Shown here piece after piece: positions 45,410 to 56,410 of a DNA stretch of 64,000 nt. The stretch covers positions 4,774,001-4,838,000 of the forward strand of contig JACAAK010000003.1 of assembly GCA_025093985.1 (NCBI GenBank). Reading direction: 5' to 3'. Positions within the stretch are counted from its first letter, which is position 1; every line of letters begins with the position of its first letter. This DNA comes from Calvatia gigantea. Taxonomy: Eukaryota; Basidiomycota; Agaricomycetes; Agaricales; Lycoperdaceae. Under the pieces are notes generated by a model. It was not told the origin of the DNA, did not search any database, and worked only from the letters and a program-made list of their open reading frames with translations. The position numbers and the translations under genes are program-made.

Positions 45410-46190
45410 CTACTCGTAATTCTCAAATTTCGACACCTGCACGAAACGGTTTTTATGTTCCATAATCAATCCCGCTATAAGATCTCGTTCAACGTGCGTG
45501 ACCCGGAGTATTGTTGCGAGATAGTTGGACAATTCTAGCTTGCTCCCGTACGTCCTCATCAAATGGGAGACAGTGTACTTCTTGAAACCTGCTACCACCG
45601 TCTCTTGTATCACGGACGTAGGGAGCTTCAAACTTTTAGGGCTCCTTGAATTGAAGAACTCGGACACCCATTCGAATGCTACCTGATTTGGTTCAGGATC
45701 CTGTTGTCGAGCAGCATCTCGCGAAGGTGAATTGAGTTCCTGGTTGCCCGTTAGAAAGTCGACTGGGAATGGTGGCTTGTAGTCAATAACTCACTCTTCG
45801 TTCAGGCTCATTCTCAGCGCTAGCAATCGCGGTAGTATCTTCACATGCCAAACGTTCACTGCTTGAGTCCATCCGGCGTGCAATCGGTACAGTCACTTCA
45901 GCTTCCTCCTAGAATAGTGCAATACCAGTTTGTCACGCAAAAAAATGATTCACGTCATCCAACTTACGTTCTCAGTCTTGTACGCCAAACCTTTGCAAAA
46001 AATCCATATCTCGCGGCGGCGCATCAGGATTGGTATCGCCACCACCGAATGTGTTGGCCAATATTTTTGGAATCGCACTGTAAGCGCAATCAACGATCTT
46101 AACGATCTGATTGAAGTTGAGGTCAGGGTGGTGACGCGCCAGATATCTGACTTGGCGGCGTTGTTCAAGGCTTGCGGGTGATCTGCGTTT
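45410..46190 (-). CDS. Multi-exon gene, unrecognised product
   Basis: Reading the minus strand, the last exon (about 45,743-45,410) encodes ELNSPSRDAARQQDPEPNQ and a helical tail containing VIQETVVAGFKKYTVSHLM, ending at TAG/TAA near 45,410. An intron (GTGAGT to CAACCAG, about 45,744-45,797) separates it from an exon beginning EEAEVTVPIARR. A further intron starting GTAAGT (donor near 45,972) separates that from an upstream exon whose most protein-like frame contains HHPDLNFNQIVKIVDCAYSA. That frame and the splice phase differ by one base, so either an indel or another exon arrangement is involved. I do not recognise a domain. The start is not determined. Confidence 0.45.
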
Positions 46191-47116
46191 TGAGCTGTCA
46201 TGTTGAATTTATAGCTCAATCTGTCATTCTGCAGCTCAGAACAGCGTGCACATACCGTGGACCTTCAGAGCCCCGTCGAGAAGTCCTGGATGATGTCGAT
46301 GTGCTACTTAAAGAAGCGAGGGCTAATGAAGATCGTCCTTTCTGTGATTGCAACGAGCGCATTTTGGAGGTGGTGATTTCCTCTATTCCTTCCGTCGAAC
46401 GGATGGCTCTCTGGATACAACTAGGCGTTGTGAGGAAGAAACTAGTTTTTTTCGCGATTTTGGGTTTATATTTTTTTGCGTGAAGTTTAAGCTTATTGGC
46501 GGATATTACATCACCAAGGGGTGGAACATCGTTGATGGGCGTTTACCATTGTCTGTCGTACCCTGTTGTATGTATCTATTCAAAATCCGGTTGTATCAGG
46601 TCAATCAACTTACGGTCAGCAATGTCCAAGAGATTTCCTAATTTCGTAGGGCGGCGCTCACGCTAAATTACTGGATGGAATATACGCTCAGATTTTCAGA
46701 TTGATCCTTGAAAACATCCTACGGTTAATTAGAATACTTTAACCCTTTGGTATATTCCGGCGATTCTGTTCATCGCAGACGGCGTTAGCTGGCACAAATC
46801 CCACGGAGTATCAAACACGGGGCACGGATGTTCACACCAGGACCATTTTGAGCTCGAAGCTGGGGCCTGACAAATGACTGCGTGGCCTTTTCCCAGGCAC
46901 AAGGCGTTCAAACGGCCTCTGTAAGCGTTCTGGTGATGCTCAGTCCCTCTATCCCGAGCCCTGTGGCAACCTTCCATTACCTATATCGTGCCGATACCCC
47001 CTGCATCCGTTCCAACAAGTATCACGCATCAATCCCAACTTCCACACTTGAACTGCCATCGCATCGACTCAGGATCACAGGGGTGGACGACAAAGTGGAA
47101 GGTTAACGAAGACCAC
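46191..47116. other. Intergenic; one protein-like plus-strand stretch
   Basis: A plus-strand frame at about 46,260-46,440 looks protein-like (EVLDDVDVLLKEARANEDRP) but has no start, splice context or recognised family. An open frame runs from about 46,988 into the nucleotidyltransferase gene without an ATG until 47,117. Confidence 0.3.
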
Positions 47117-47958
47117 ATGAGGCGTTGCACGGACGAGGAATATTTCGGGCTCGTTCTTTCCGCTACAGAATCAGCTGTTGTCACCCTACGAAGACACGGC
47201 ATCTCGTGTGCGGCAGTCGGTAGCCTTGCATGCAAACTGTACATAAGTGATTTTCGATATCCCAAGGTACGACTCACCCCTATATTTAGTGCCAACGTCA
47301 ATAAGCTCATTGAACGTATCTTCAGGACGTTGATTTATTGGTATTTCAACCATTGTCGCCAAGCCTTAAAACCCCCATTCGGACTGCAGAACAGATTAAA
47401 GCCCTTTTAGTCAATGGTGATCCCGAACACTTTTACCTCCGACTGCCTCGCGACCCGGCGGCACCATATCGTATTCTAAACTACCGCAGGAGCTACTTCG
47501 GGGTCTGGTGCAAGGTCGACATCCTCGTGCCGGGGATAATGAATCTTCCCAACATCCCTCTACCTCTTTCTACCGCCACAACGTCCAGTCGCAGTACTGC
47601 ACCCACGAGGTACACCGTGGCGCCTCCGGACTCTCGTAACTACCTCACAACGATCTCTGGCATACCCCTCGTACCCTTCTCTTTACTGCTTCTCCTCAAG
47701 CTCCAAGCTTGGTCTGATCATCGTGTCGCACCCGAGTGGCACAAGCGTGAGAAGCAGTTTCAGGATGCAGATGACGTTCGACACTTGCTACGGACGGAGG
47801 AGTTGATCAAGCAACTCCGGGGGACACAACCATGGAGTGACACCGAGCTATTCAGTAAGGAATTTCAGAAACTGACCAAGGAGCGAGTGAAGAGGTATTG
47901 TAGCGAGTACCCAACACGCGCAGCATTATGGCGGGGGTTGGGTTTCAAGACTGCATGA
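47117..47958 (+). CDS. Nucleotidyltransferase-fold protein, copy 1
   Basis: Exons are 47,117-47,266 and 47,326-47,958, with a 59-bp intron. After splicing, GSLACKLY is followed by PKDVDLLVF and, about 60 residues later, CKVDILVPG. This matches the polymerase-beta-type nucleotidyltransferase signature: GS, then hDhD, then a third acidic residue. The intron falls exactly before the DVD. The C-terminal half has a conserved YLTTISGIPLVPFSLLLL segment and a charged helical tail. The protein is about 260 residues if it starts at ATG 47,117; its paralogue at 62,263 has an extra ~235-residue proline-rich N-terminus that is absent here. Substrate and role are unknown. Confidence 0.65.
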
Positions 47959-48418
47959 CCATTTAGGACCAGCCTCGGTGAATTTAGTCGTTATTGCGTT
48001 GCTACGGTTCTGTGTTTTTGTAGCTGGATACTTGTTGTTGAAATGACTATTTGTATGCATGAGCGAATCATAAAGGGAAAGAACTATGTTATAAGTAGAG
48101 GACTTATGCCGCACGACAACCCTCTACACAGTGACTTCGCCCAACGTCTCCCCAAAAACATATTGAAGATGAGAAAAGATGCGAGTTATGAAACGTTGCA
48201 GCCTTGAAGGTAGGTAAAGTTGAGGAAAGAAAAGCAAATGAAAGGACTGGTAACCAAAAAGAAGCGCTGACGATTGCCCTCCTGCAACCGTGTTTTGCTA
48301 ACGGAGCGTAATCTAATGCCTCCAAAAGTAATCTGATCCATACTAAGCTTAGATTTTTGTCGCAGATATCGGAGCGGGAGCGGGAGCAGGCCAAGACATC
48401 TGGTACTAGATGGCCGGT
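47959..48418. other. Intergenic, 3' ends converging
   Basis: This lies between the stops of the plus-strand nucleotidyltransferase gene and the minus-strand OYE pseudogene. I see nothing else. Confidence 0.4.
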
Positions 48419-49690
48419 TTGAGGGATGCCCCCAGTTTCTGGGCAGCATACAACGGCCAAGACGGGTTCCTCAGCAACTCCCCGCCCATGACGATCACAT
48501 CTGCTTTACCCTGCTGGGAATAGGCCTCCGTGCGTTCTGGCTCGGTTATATTGCCAACTGCTCCGATTGCCGTCTCAGGAAGCGCTTTCATGAACTTAGC
48601 AGCAGAAGGAACCAAAAAATAAATCAGTCCCAGATACCTATGGTTCACGCAGGATACGCACTTGACAACTAGGTCAGACGTGAATCTTTTGTGCGATCCA
48701 ATTACCACCAGTGTTAACGTCAACTAAATCCACGCCAAATTCTTCTGGTTTTCGTGAAAGGATGGTATTTCACTCAATACCCCACTGCAACCATCTACCG
48801 TTGGCGTGCCTTTCAGGACCCTCAGCCCAGCCTGTTGCGCTGATACGGACGAAAAGCGGTTTATAACTTGGCCAGGCTTCGCGAACCTTTTTGATAATGC
48901 TGAGAGTGAGATGGAGTCTGTTGTCGAGGGGTTGGCCGCAGTAGGTATCAGTCTGGAGGTTTGAAAGGGACGAGAGGAATGACTGCAGAAGATAACTGTT
49001 GCGATATGGATCTCGATGAAGTCAACTGAATGTTCGGGAAGATGCTCAGTTGAAAACGTTTTGACGGCGACGGTGGTGGTACGTGCGATCTGCTATGTCT
49101 GCGCGTCGGGCAGTTTCAACAAATGCATCAGTGGCTTTGTTGATATATTCTTCAGTCATTTCTTTGGGATCTGGGTATTTTCCTTATTTACTGAAGGAGA
49201 CGTCGCTGGGACCATAAACTAAAAGTAGGGTGAGCCAGGGAATGAGAAATTACAATCCAAAGGAGATTCGACGCTCACCTGCCTCTAGCCACCCGTTCTC
49301 GTCCCCGCTGGCGATGGATCTCCCACTCCTCCCATGCCACATTTGTGGCCAAAGCGTAAGTTGAGGACTTTCTCCCAGCGTGACTCCGTGAGAGAGCTGG
49401 ATGCCGATTTTCGTGTCGTGTGCCTGCACGAAGGAAACAATACATATAAAGGGGTCTATTTGACTATCTGTCCAGAGTCCCTAATGATGGTGTGTAAGAT
49501 TCGGCATTCGTCTCGCAAGGGAAATGAGATGTGTACGGCGTCTTCGGGTAATAACCATCCTTCTGGGAGAACAGCAGTCGCTTCCCTGGTGGAGGTGAAC
49601 GAGATGCCAGTCAGTTGCAGGCCTATCACCTGAGCTGCACTGGCACATGGGGGACTCAAGGGATTGTAAGCATGGGTTCAACGAATCTAA
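48419..49690 (-). pseudogene. Old Yellow Enzyme family (NADH:flavin oxidoreductase) pseudogene
   Basis: Ordered pieces of the YqjM-like OYE barrel are present in different minus-strand frames: SPMCQCSSGDRPATDWHLVH (about 49,660-49,600), REATAVLPEGWLLPEDA, AHDTKIGIQLSHG (about 49,420), VYGPSDVSFSK then a stop (about 49,220), KEMTEEYINKATDAFVETAR, DFIEIH, and at the end GAVGNITEPERTEA and ADVIVMGGELLRNPSWPLYA. The order and final GELLRNPSWPLYAAQKLG are diagnostic. Frameshifts (for example between DWHLVHL and REATAV), an in-frame TAA and a degraded centre show it is not functional. Family enzymes reduce activated alkenes using FMN and NADPH. Confidence 0.85.
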
Positions 49691-50379
49691 CAGACATGAC
49701 TTACAACCTCGACTCTATTCTCAAGTATCATACTCCTTCAGGTCAGGGGTTTGAAAAGCGAAGGTGCCTGTGTGTCCTAAATACGTGAAAACTATAGGCT
49801 GCTGAGATGACCACAAGGACAGGAGATTAGACGTACGGGGCTTATTGTCGTGCCTACCCCACAGGTTCGTTCCAGGGATAGAACTCTTGCGCGTTGGTAC
49901 TCGCCTTGTTAATAACGGGTGACAATGACACAGGCTTGTTGGGATGGTAATTGTGAGGATGCGAATCGAGTGTTGCGTTTGCGTTGGTGAACCATCACAG
50001 AGAGGGTCAACTCTTATATATATATTCGTCGTGTGTCGAACAGAAGAGTGCGACGAACCTCTGGCTGTCCCACCCTAGCACAGCGAGAGCGGTCGGAGTA
50101 ACTGGGCTTTGTCGGCACCTCTACTTGGTCAGAGCTCTGTGAAGAACTCGGCTCGCTCAGCGGGATGGCAATTCCAGCCAACAAGCCTCGAATGCAAGGA
50201 AGCATCGGAGTGTAATTGAAGCCTTTGTGAATGTCACGTACTTATACCACACATCCGAGAAGAATCAAAAAATAAGTGACGTGTAAATTGCCTACGTTAT
50301 ATCTTCCCACCCTAACCTACTGAGGAAGGTGGGCAACGCGTCGCCCCAAGCGGCAGCATACCCACAAAAATCTGTCTCT

Positions 50380-50760
50380 ATTGGACTGTGCCAATGATGG
50401 AGATGCAAATCCGATGTGCCGATGAAGGGTCTGAGTCGTCTGAACCTATTCCAAAGAGCATGAACAAGCTTCTGGGAGCAATTTGGGCGGTAATTTCCTG
50501 ACGCCTTGGACCGCATCAAGTATGAGTCTCTGGCTAGGGCACTCCAGGAAGAAGCAGAATCAGTGGTAGACAGAGTTCCTCCGCCCACGCAATGGGCGAG
50601 AATTAACGCTGCTGGAATTGGGGCAGAAGGAGAAATGCGCACAGTTATAATAACTCCCATTGAGGTTCTGTATCCCTTAAACCCAGCAGTTGGGCACCCA
50701 GCCGCCTGTGTCGACCCTTTGCTCCCGAGCGATATGTACGAGTATTTTCCCTCAATCTAA
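50380..50760 (+). pseudogene. Decayed C-terminal gene fragment, unrecognised
   Basis: One frame reads through two stops (near 50,463 and 50,490) into an 84-residue open tail containing DRIKYESLARALQEEAESVV and ending at TAA 50,760. The sequence looks protein-like, and the second stop could be a C-to-T change of a Gln codon. No family is recognised. Confidence 0.35.
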
Positions 50761-50876
50761 GTCACGAAAGCGCGCAAAGAGGTCCAGGGATTATGGTTTA
50801 TATTGTGGGGTTTAACGGGGGTGGTACAATTAACCGAATCTAGGGAGCGTTTAGAGTTCCTGATCACGAGTCTAAA

Positions 50877-52651
50877 CTAAAAGTGAGGAAGAAATGTAGT
50901 CCACGCAATGTTTCGGTACGCGTCGGGTGGAAGATCGCGAAGCGCCGTAAAGGCAAGGAAAACCAGGACAAGACGAGCGATTACATATAACAAACCACCA
51001 CCCACAATATTTAGGATGAGGAGCCTGTCTGCGAGGATACCAAGTATTCTATGTCGTTTGGCGATGTGGGATACCTGTAGCGCCCACGTGCTCAGTAGCA
51101 GGAACGGCTCGATGGTGATCCAAATTGCGGATAGCTGCCATAGAAGTTTTTCGGGAGCGGAAGGGAACGTCGACAACCAGAGAGGTATTAGATGAAGGCT
51201 GCCAAATAAGATGCTTATTATGCAGATAGGGAGATTTGTCCTCCAGCTCTCCGTCCCCTTCACGGATGAGTAGAAGGTATGCGGCGCATACTTCACCTTG
51301 TATAACATGGCCATAAGCGGTTTAATGGGTCCCATAAGAAACTCCGTAATATCCTGAAAATCGGGGGTTCTAAAATGCCGGGGGTTTAAGGTGGTGGCCA
51401 TCACACGTATCAGGGCCCTCGCACTACGAGCACATCGCCCCATGACCCCGACAGCTTTGCCCAAAACGCTGGATTTCCGAACATGTGGGATATCCGATGA
51501 AGGGCCTGATCCTGATGCAATTGCGGCCTCGTCGACACCCTCTTTTTCTCCATCGGCCGCTGGCACTTCTTCCTGCACTACGTTCCCCGTTGTTCCCCTT
51601 TGTGAGGTCCCTGGCCTCGTATATCGACCGTGAGGACGGGAAGCTTCGCTCTCTGTCTCTAGTGCTGGTTCCGACCCCGATAGGACCCTAGCCTCACCGG
51701 CGTTCTCCTCTTTTTCCTCAGCCGGAGATATACCCTCTATCACGTCCCCTCCTGTTGCTTCACTTTCCTCCTGCGTGGTTTTGAGCCGCACAAACCGAGT
51801 CATCGGAATAGCAACGCCCATATTCTGAGGCTTGTTCCACCATAGGATGTATGTACCAACATTGAGCAACGCGAAGGCGAGCGTAATGACCTCCAGCTCA
51901 GTAACAGGGAGATGTTGTATCCAACGAGCGGTGCATTGGAGAATGAACCACGTTGTCTGGAGGACAACAAGAAGCTTGGTGAGGAAATCACCCTTGCTCT
52001 TATCATGGATTTCCTCCTCTGGGATATCGACAGGCTCGGGGATCCCATCTATAAAGAGCCTACTTTCAACAGATTGGACGGGTTTTCCCCAGTCCCAGGT
52101 TAAGCCGTGCATCTCAAGAAGAAAACCATGAGTTACGGTCCAGAGGCCATCTGGTGCCTCATCCTCATGACTGCGAAACCAGCCCTTAATGTACCACCAA
52201 ATGGAATGTGTGGGAGGTGTCACTAAAGCATAAATTAGAGACAGCCTACATAATAGACGATGAACTCACCCCCTGGATAGAACTTCTTGTTGTACCCGTC
52301 CGCATGCCTTGCTGCTCCAATGCGCTGCCTTAATGCCCACATGATGATGAATTCGGGTGCCAAAATCGCGTAGACCATGATCAAGAGCCTTCGCTTGAAT
52401 CTCACCCACCCTGAATTATATGAACTAGGGACGTTTGGGTGGACCGCTACCCAGGTACAAGCAAATATAGTTGCCAGACAGCTCCAGACGATGTCCTGGA
52501 TGGTACGGTAGCGTGCAACATTGATGCAATCTGGGACTTCGCGGCCAAGGATGGTTAGACGCGTGGCTGGATCGAAGCCGGTAGTCGATGGTAGGAGTGG
52601 TGCACTAGATGCAAGGTTGAATGCTGCTATGAGAAAGATGACAATGAGCAT
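50877..52651 (-). CDS. Multi-pass membrane protein of a basidiomycete-type family
   Basis: Exon 1 is 52,651-52,270 and exon 2 is 52,222-50,877; the 47-bp intron (GTGAGT to TTTAG) joins GGGG with TG in frame. The product is about 575 residues. ATG 52,649-52,651 was chosen because it begins a signal-like segment MLIVIFLIAAFNLASSA; an upstream in-frame ATG exists at 52,744. Hydrophobic segments include one containing VWSCLATIFACTWVAVHP, LLIMVYAILAPEFIIMW, a central pair before the acidic linker, and three near the C-terminus ending NIAWTTFLPHF. The middle (about residues 300-380) is hydrophilic and acidic. The function is unknown. A decayed relative is at 26,461. Confidence 0.75.
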
Positions 52652-53637
52652 GGTGGGAGGGTAAGCGGAGGACGGGCAGAGGAAATATTGTCGAACGTTT
52701 ATCAAGGCTTCAGATGGCTTGATAAGATAGGCGTAGGGCGTCAAAATTTGCCTCCTCGTGGCGTGACAGGAGGCACACTTGCACTCGCGTTCCGATTCAT
52801 GTCAAGTGTCCGTGAACGTCGGCTCAGTTATATTACCTTTCGGACTTGTGAAGAAACTCCAGGGCAGAGGGTGTGCAGAGTCAACATGGCGAACAGGTGT
52901 GAACAGATGGAAATCTAATTGCATCTACTGTGACTGAAAATACCGGAACACATTGTGCGGTAGTCATTAGGTATATACCGGAGAATGCAAGGCGCACCGA
53001 GCTTAGTTCTTAGTAGGATAAATCAGGATTCTAGGCCTCAAGAAAAGATAAAGCCACCTGTTGCAGGGCCACTAATACACTGATTTTCTTAACGGTCCCT
53101 CCTGCAACCGACCACCACCCAGGGAGTCACACAACTATCGATCGCGGGAGAATGTCGCGCGCATAGCAGAATAGTAAATCAGATTCCGGACTATGTTTAG
53201 CTACCCGCACTCCAACCAACGAGCTCTATTATAGAACTTACACAAAGAGGGTGAAACGGTCACAGAGGCCTAAGTAGCCTAGGTACGCAACAGGTGTTTG
53301 TGTGGTTGCATCGATCTACCCTAAGAAAAGGATGCGTAGTGAGCTGGGGAGTGGTAACACTCAAGCGCACAGTTCTATGACCGATAAGAAGGGGAGACCC
53401 AGTAGTGGGTGGTGGCCTGATCAGGGGCAGGAAGCTCAGGCGCTCAAACGTTCGAACGACGTCATATCACACAAGTAGGAGAGTAATATTGAAGGCCAAC
53501 AGGAGACCTGATTTCCGAACGGGCGAAAGATTCATAGCGCTTGCGTGGAAACCCGAATCTCCCCACCCTTCGAAGGCACCGCCTTCCAGATATCATGCGC
53601 GGCCTTCAGAAACTTTTGCACAGGACCAGGGTCCCAA
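52652..53637. other. Intergenic between membrane-protein gene and NACHT remnant
   Basis: A 105-codon plus-strand frame at 53,405-53,722 overlaps an equally protein-like minus-strand reading and cannot be assigned. No motif is seen. Confidence 0.3.
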
Positions 53638-55170
53638 AGGTGTGCATCTTTTACTCTGCCTTAGGGGCAATCCCTCATTAGGGCAAGAGAGTTCGGGATA
53701 CGGCTGCGGATATAAAAGTTAGCATATTGTTTGCACATGGACATTGCAACTTGGTCTACAGCGATGTACTAAGCGGGTTGCAGGGCAGCACAAGATATAC
53801 ACGATTTCCAAACGGATTCGTTCAACAATACCATACATTGGCCCGCCGTCTTGGACCCCACCAGTAAAGCAGTGGACGACATGTGTAAGCTGAGGTAATC
53901 CAGCAGTCTGGTGAGCGGTTCTGGTCTCTCTCCGGTTGAGAAGGGCTGATTCGGGTCCAGTTGGTTCTGCAATTGTCGTAGATTAGATTTTCACCCGGAT
54001 AGACAGACTTAAGGGTATGCACCGTCTCAGTTAAAATTTGATCTGTATAGGATTTTATCGTGACTGTGCGACCACCGCTACCACCAGCACGCATATCACC
54101 ACCATCAGGACTTGTGACTGTGATTTTGAAGGACGCGGCAGCGTGGTCAATCAAATTATACTGTTGATCTACAACGTCGGATTTTCACAGAAAGCCTTTT
54201 TTTTGGAGAAGAAACATGTTCCTAGAAAAAGAGATATTCGCTACTGACCTCGACAGAAACACATACGAACTCACATCATCAACAAGCCAGTCCAAGAATA
54301 CAACCAATCGATAGGGGACACCAGGAGATACATAACCATCCACGAGGACACGGAAGTTGATTTCCTCGAAAATTTCTACGAATTCGGAAGTACATTGACC
54401 ATCGGACAGGTCGGTGTAGTGAATTCCGAAAGGACAGGGATCGGAAGCATATGGCAAGAGATGATGGAACAAGGCCTGTCGAGCATTTTTCCAAATGTCA
54501 GTCCTGAGTGCCTTGATAACACTGCGGAGGGGGTGCGCGAGCCTCAGAATGAAGTTCGACACCGGGCATTGCACGACCCTCCAACCAAAGTAGATCTAAA
54601 ACCTCGTTAGCTTCAGTTTTTAGCTAGATATTAGGGCGTACCTATGGACCTTTGTTTGTTGATACAGATGTGTTCTGCCATCAACGGGTGGTCGATCGTA
54701 AAACCAGATGCATAGTTAAACCAACCGCCGATATAATTGAGCCAGTCACGGTCATGGTTATTGTGGCTTACAGCTACCTGACGGCGTTTAATGCGGACTA
54801 GGTTGGATTACGCACTACACTCACCCAAATCGTGCTGTAAAATGTTCATCCGAGGCTGTGTTCCTATTGGTTACTCGTTTGGAATTGAAAGTTATAGATC
54901 GTGGTTTAGACTGCCTCTCGTATTGCTAATGTGGCTTTCGTGCAATGATGGAGTTACTCCTGACGCTGGATACTCGGTTGGGGTCGCCTGTGGTGGGCGT
55001 CTTGATCTGTTTTCCTTCATCGACAAGATAGATGGTGTATTCCACCGCCGTTGCGATATTACTTGAGTCGGTAGGAGACGATGTACGTCATTCGTTGAAA
55101 ACAGAGTCTGAAGGCAGGATATCCTGATGGACAGTGTTCGCTGGAAGCGGCGGAGGGGTCCTAGTCAGAT
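53638..55170 (-). pseudogene. NACHT-gene segment, copy 1, ATPase core deleted
   Basis: This is colinear with 56,411-59,360 from GGTGTGCATCTTTTACTC on the left to about 55,170 on the right, with roughly one difference per ten to fifteen bases. A block of about 1.4 kb corresponding to 57,283-58,686, which encodes the Walker A and B region, is missing. The junction lies at about 54,508, where CCTGAG meets TGCCTTGATAAC. What remains encodes only N-terminal and C-terminal pieces of the gene, with frameshifts. Confidence 0.8.
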
Positions 55171-56410
55171 GATCGTGGTGAATGGGTGGCTATGGGTGGC
55201 TATGGGTGCACACTGTAGAATCCAGATTCAACGCCGTTCATTCCACGTGATCAGCGGTTCTGTGTGTTCTGCAAGAGCTCAAGCGCTCAAGCTCATTGAC
55301 TTCACGATGCATTCACTCAGATCAATTGGTTGGGCGACAAACTCCTTGGATATCAATCATTCTCACCCAATCCTGACGTCCGTGTCCGTATTACCGAGCC
55401 CCCCTAGTCGACGCCGAACTTTCCCACTTCCACTTGAAGCCTCCTCCCAATTCACATACCGTACCTTGCACCACCACAGAGCGCCATCCAGACCCTCCTG
55501 CAAGGCCGATGTTCCTGTCCCCGGCGCCGCGTCCTTCCTAGTACTCCACTTCCTTTGCCATCCGCAAGAACTTTGCGCCAGCCATAGCAACCATTGGTTC
55601 CCGGGACCACCGAACAACCGCTGTCTCTGACATATCCCCCATAGACACCCCGGGTTCGTGTACTCTCCCAGTGTAGGACTGGGTTTTTAACGCCTATACT
55701 CTGCCATTTCAAAAGTATGTGCATTTCAGATTTTCCGTTTTCGGATTTGAGTAATGACACCAATCACTTAGCTATTATGAGCAGGACATACACATGAAGC
55801 CACTTCAGAAGTCTGATATTGCGCCCCCGCAGCCTCCCGAATGCGCTCCCTGGATCACTGGTGACCCCCATGGAACTCGATCTGGCCCATGATAACTCAG
55901 CCATCCACTCAAGGCGATTATATCCCGGCTAGCATCCACTCCTGCGGACGCCTATTGCGAGGACTTCAAAACAGATCTGTGAGTTTCAAGACGAGTATAT
56001 TCTTCACAAATAATCACTTGACCTGAACCGATGTCTTGAGTGGAATCCGCGAATTCCTGAGACGTGTCGGTCAATATTGCATATTGACCTGTTTCCGTGA
56101 ACACACCATTAGCGTGGCGGAGAAGCCTTCCTTATGTGAGGCGATGTTACTTCACAGATCTGCGAGTGACCCTTGCCTCTCCCTCGAAGAGGGCGGCCAA
56201 GTTCGGATCTAAGTAATCATTTTGGTCTTTGAGTTTGTCACTCGTCAGCTCTTCATACCTAGAGCTCATATAGTTAGTTTGTATGACACTCATTGTCCTA
56301 ACTGGAAATTTGTCCCGATATACTTGAACTGTAACAATCGGCCCCACCTTGGAGCTGTACAAACTCCGCCCGACAGGAGCGGATGAACAGTTGACTGTCA
56401 TTTACACTAC
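55171..56410. other. Spacer between the two NACHT segment copies
   Basis: No gene is supported. A minus-strand frame at 56,147-56,401 ending just before the repeat boundary could be a 3' exon of the neighbouring NACHT gene, but nothing confirms it. Confidence 0.3.

Noticed and set aside
50292..50660. 122-codon minus-strand frame
   Set aside because: It lies opposite the more protein-like decayed fragment on the plus strand (50,380-50,760).
55127..55763. 167-codon plus-strand and 103-codon minus-strand frames
   Set aside because: They overlap on opposite strands, with no motif and no splice evidence, so neither is preferred.
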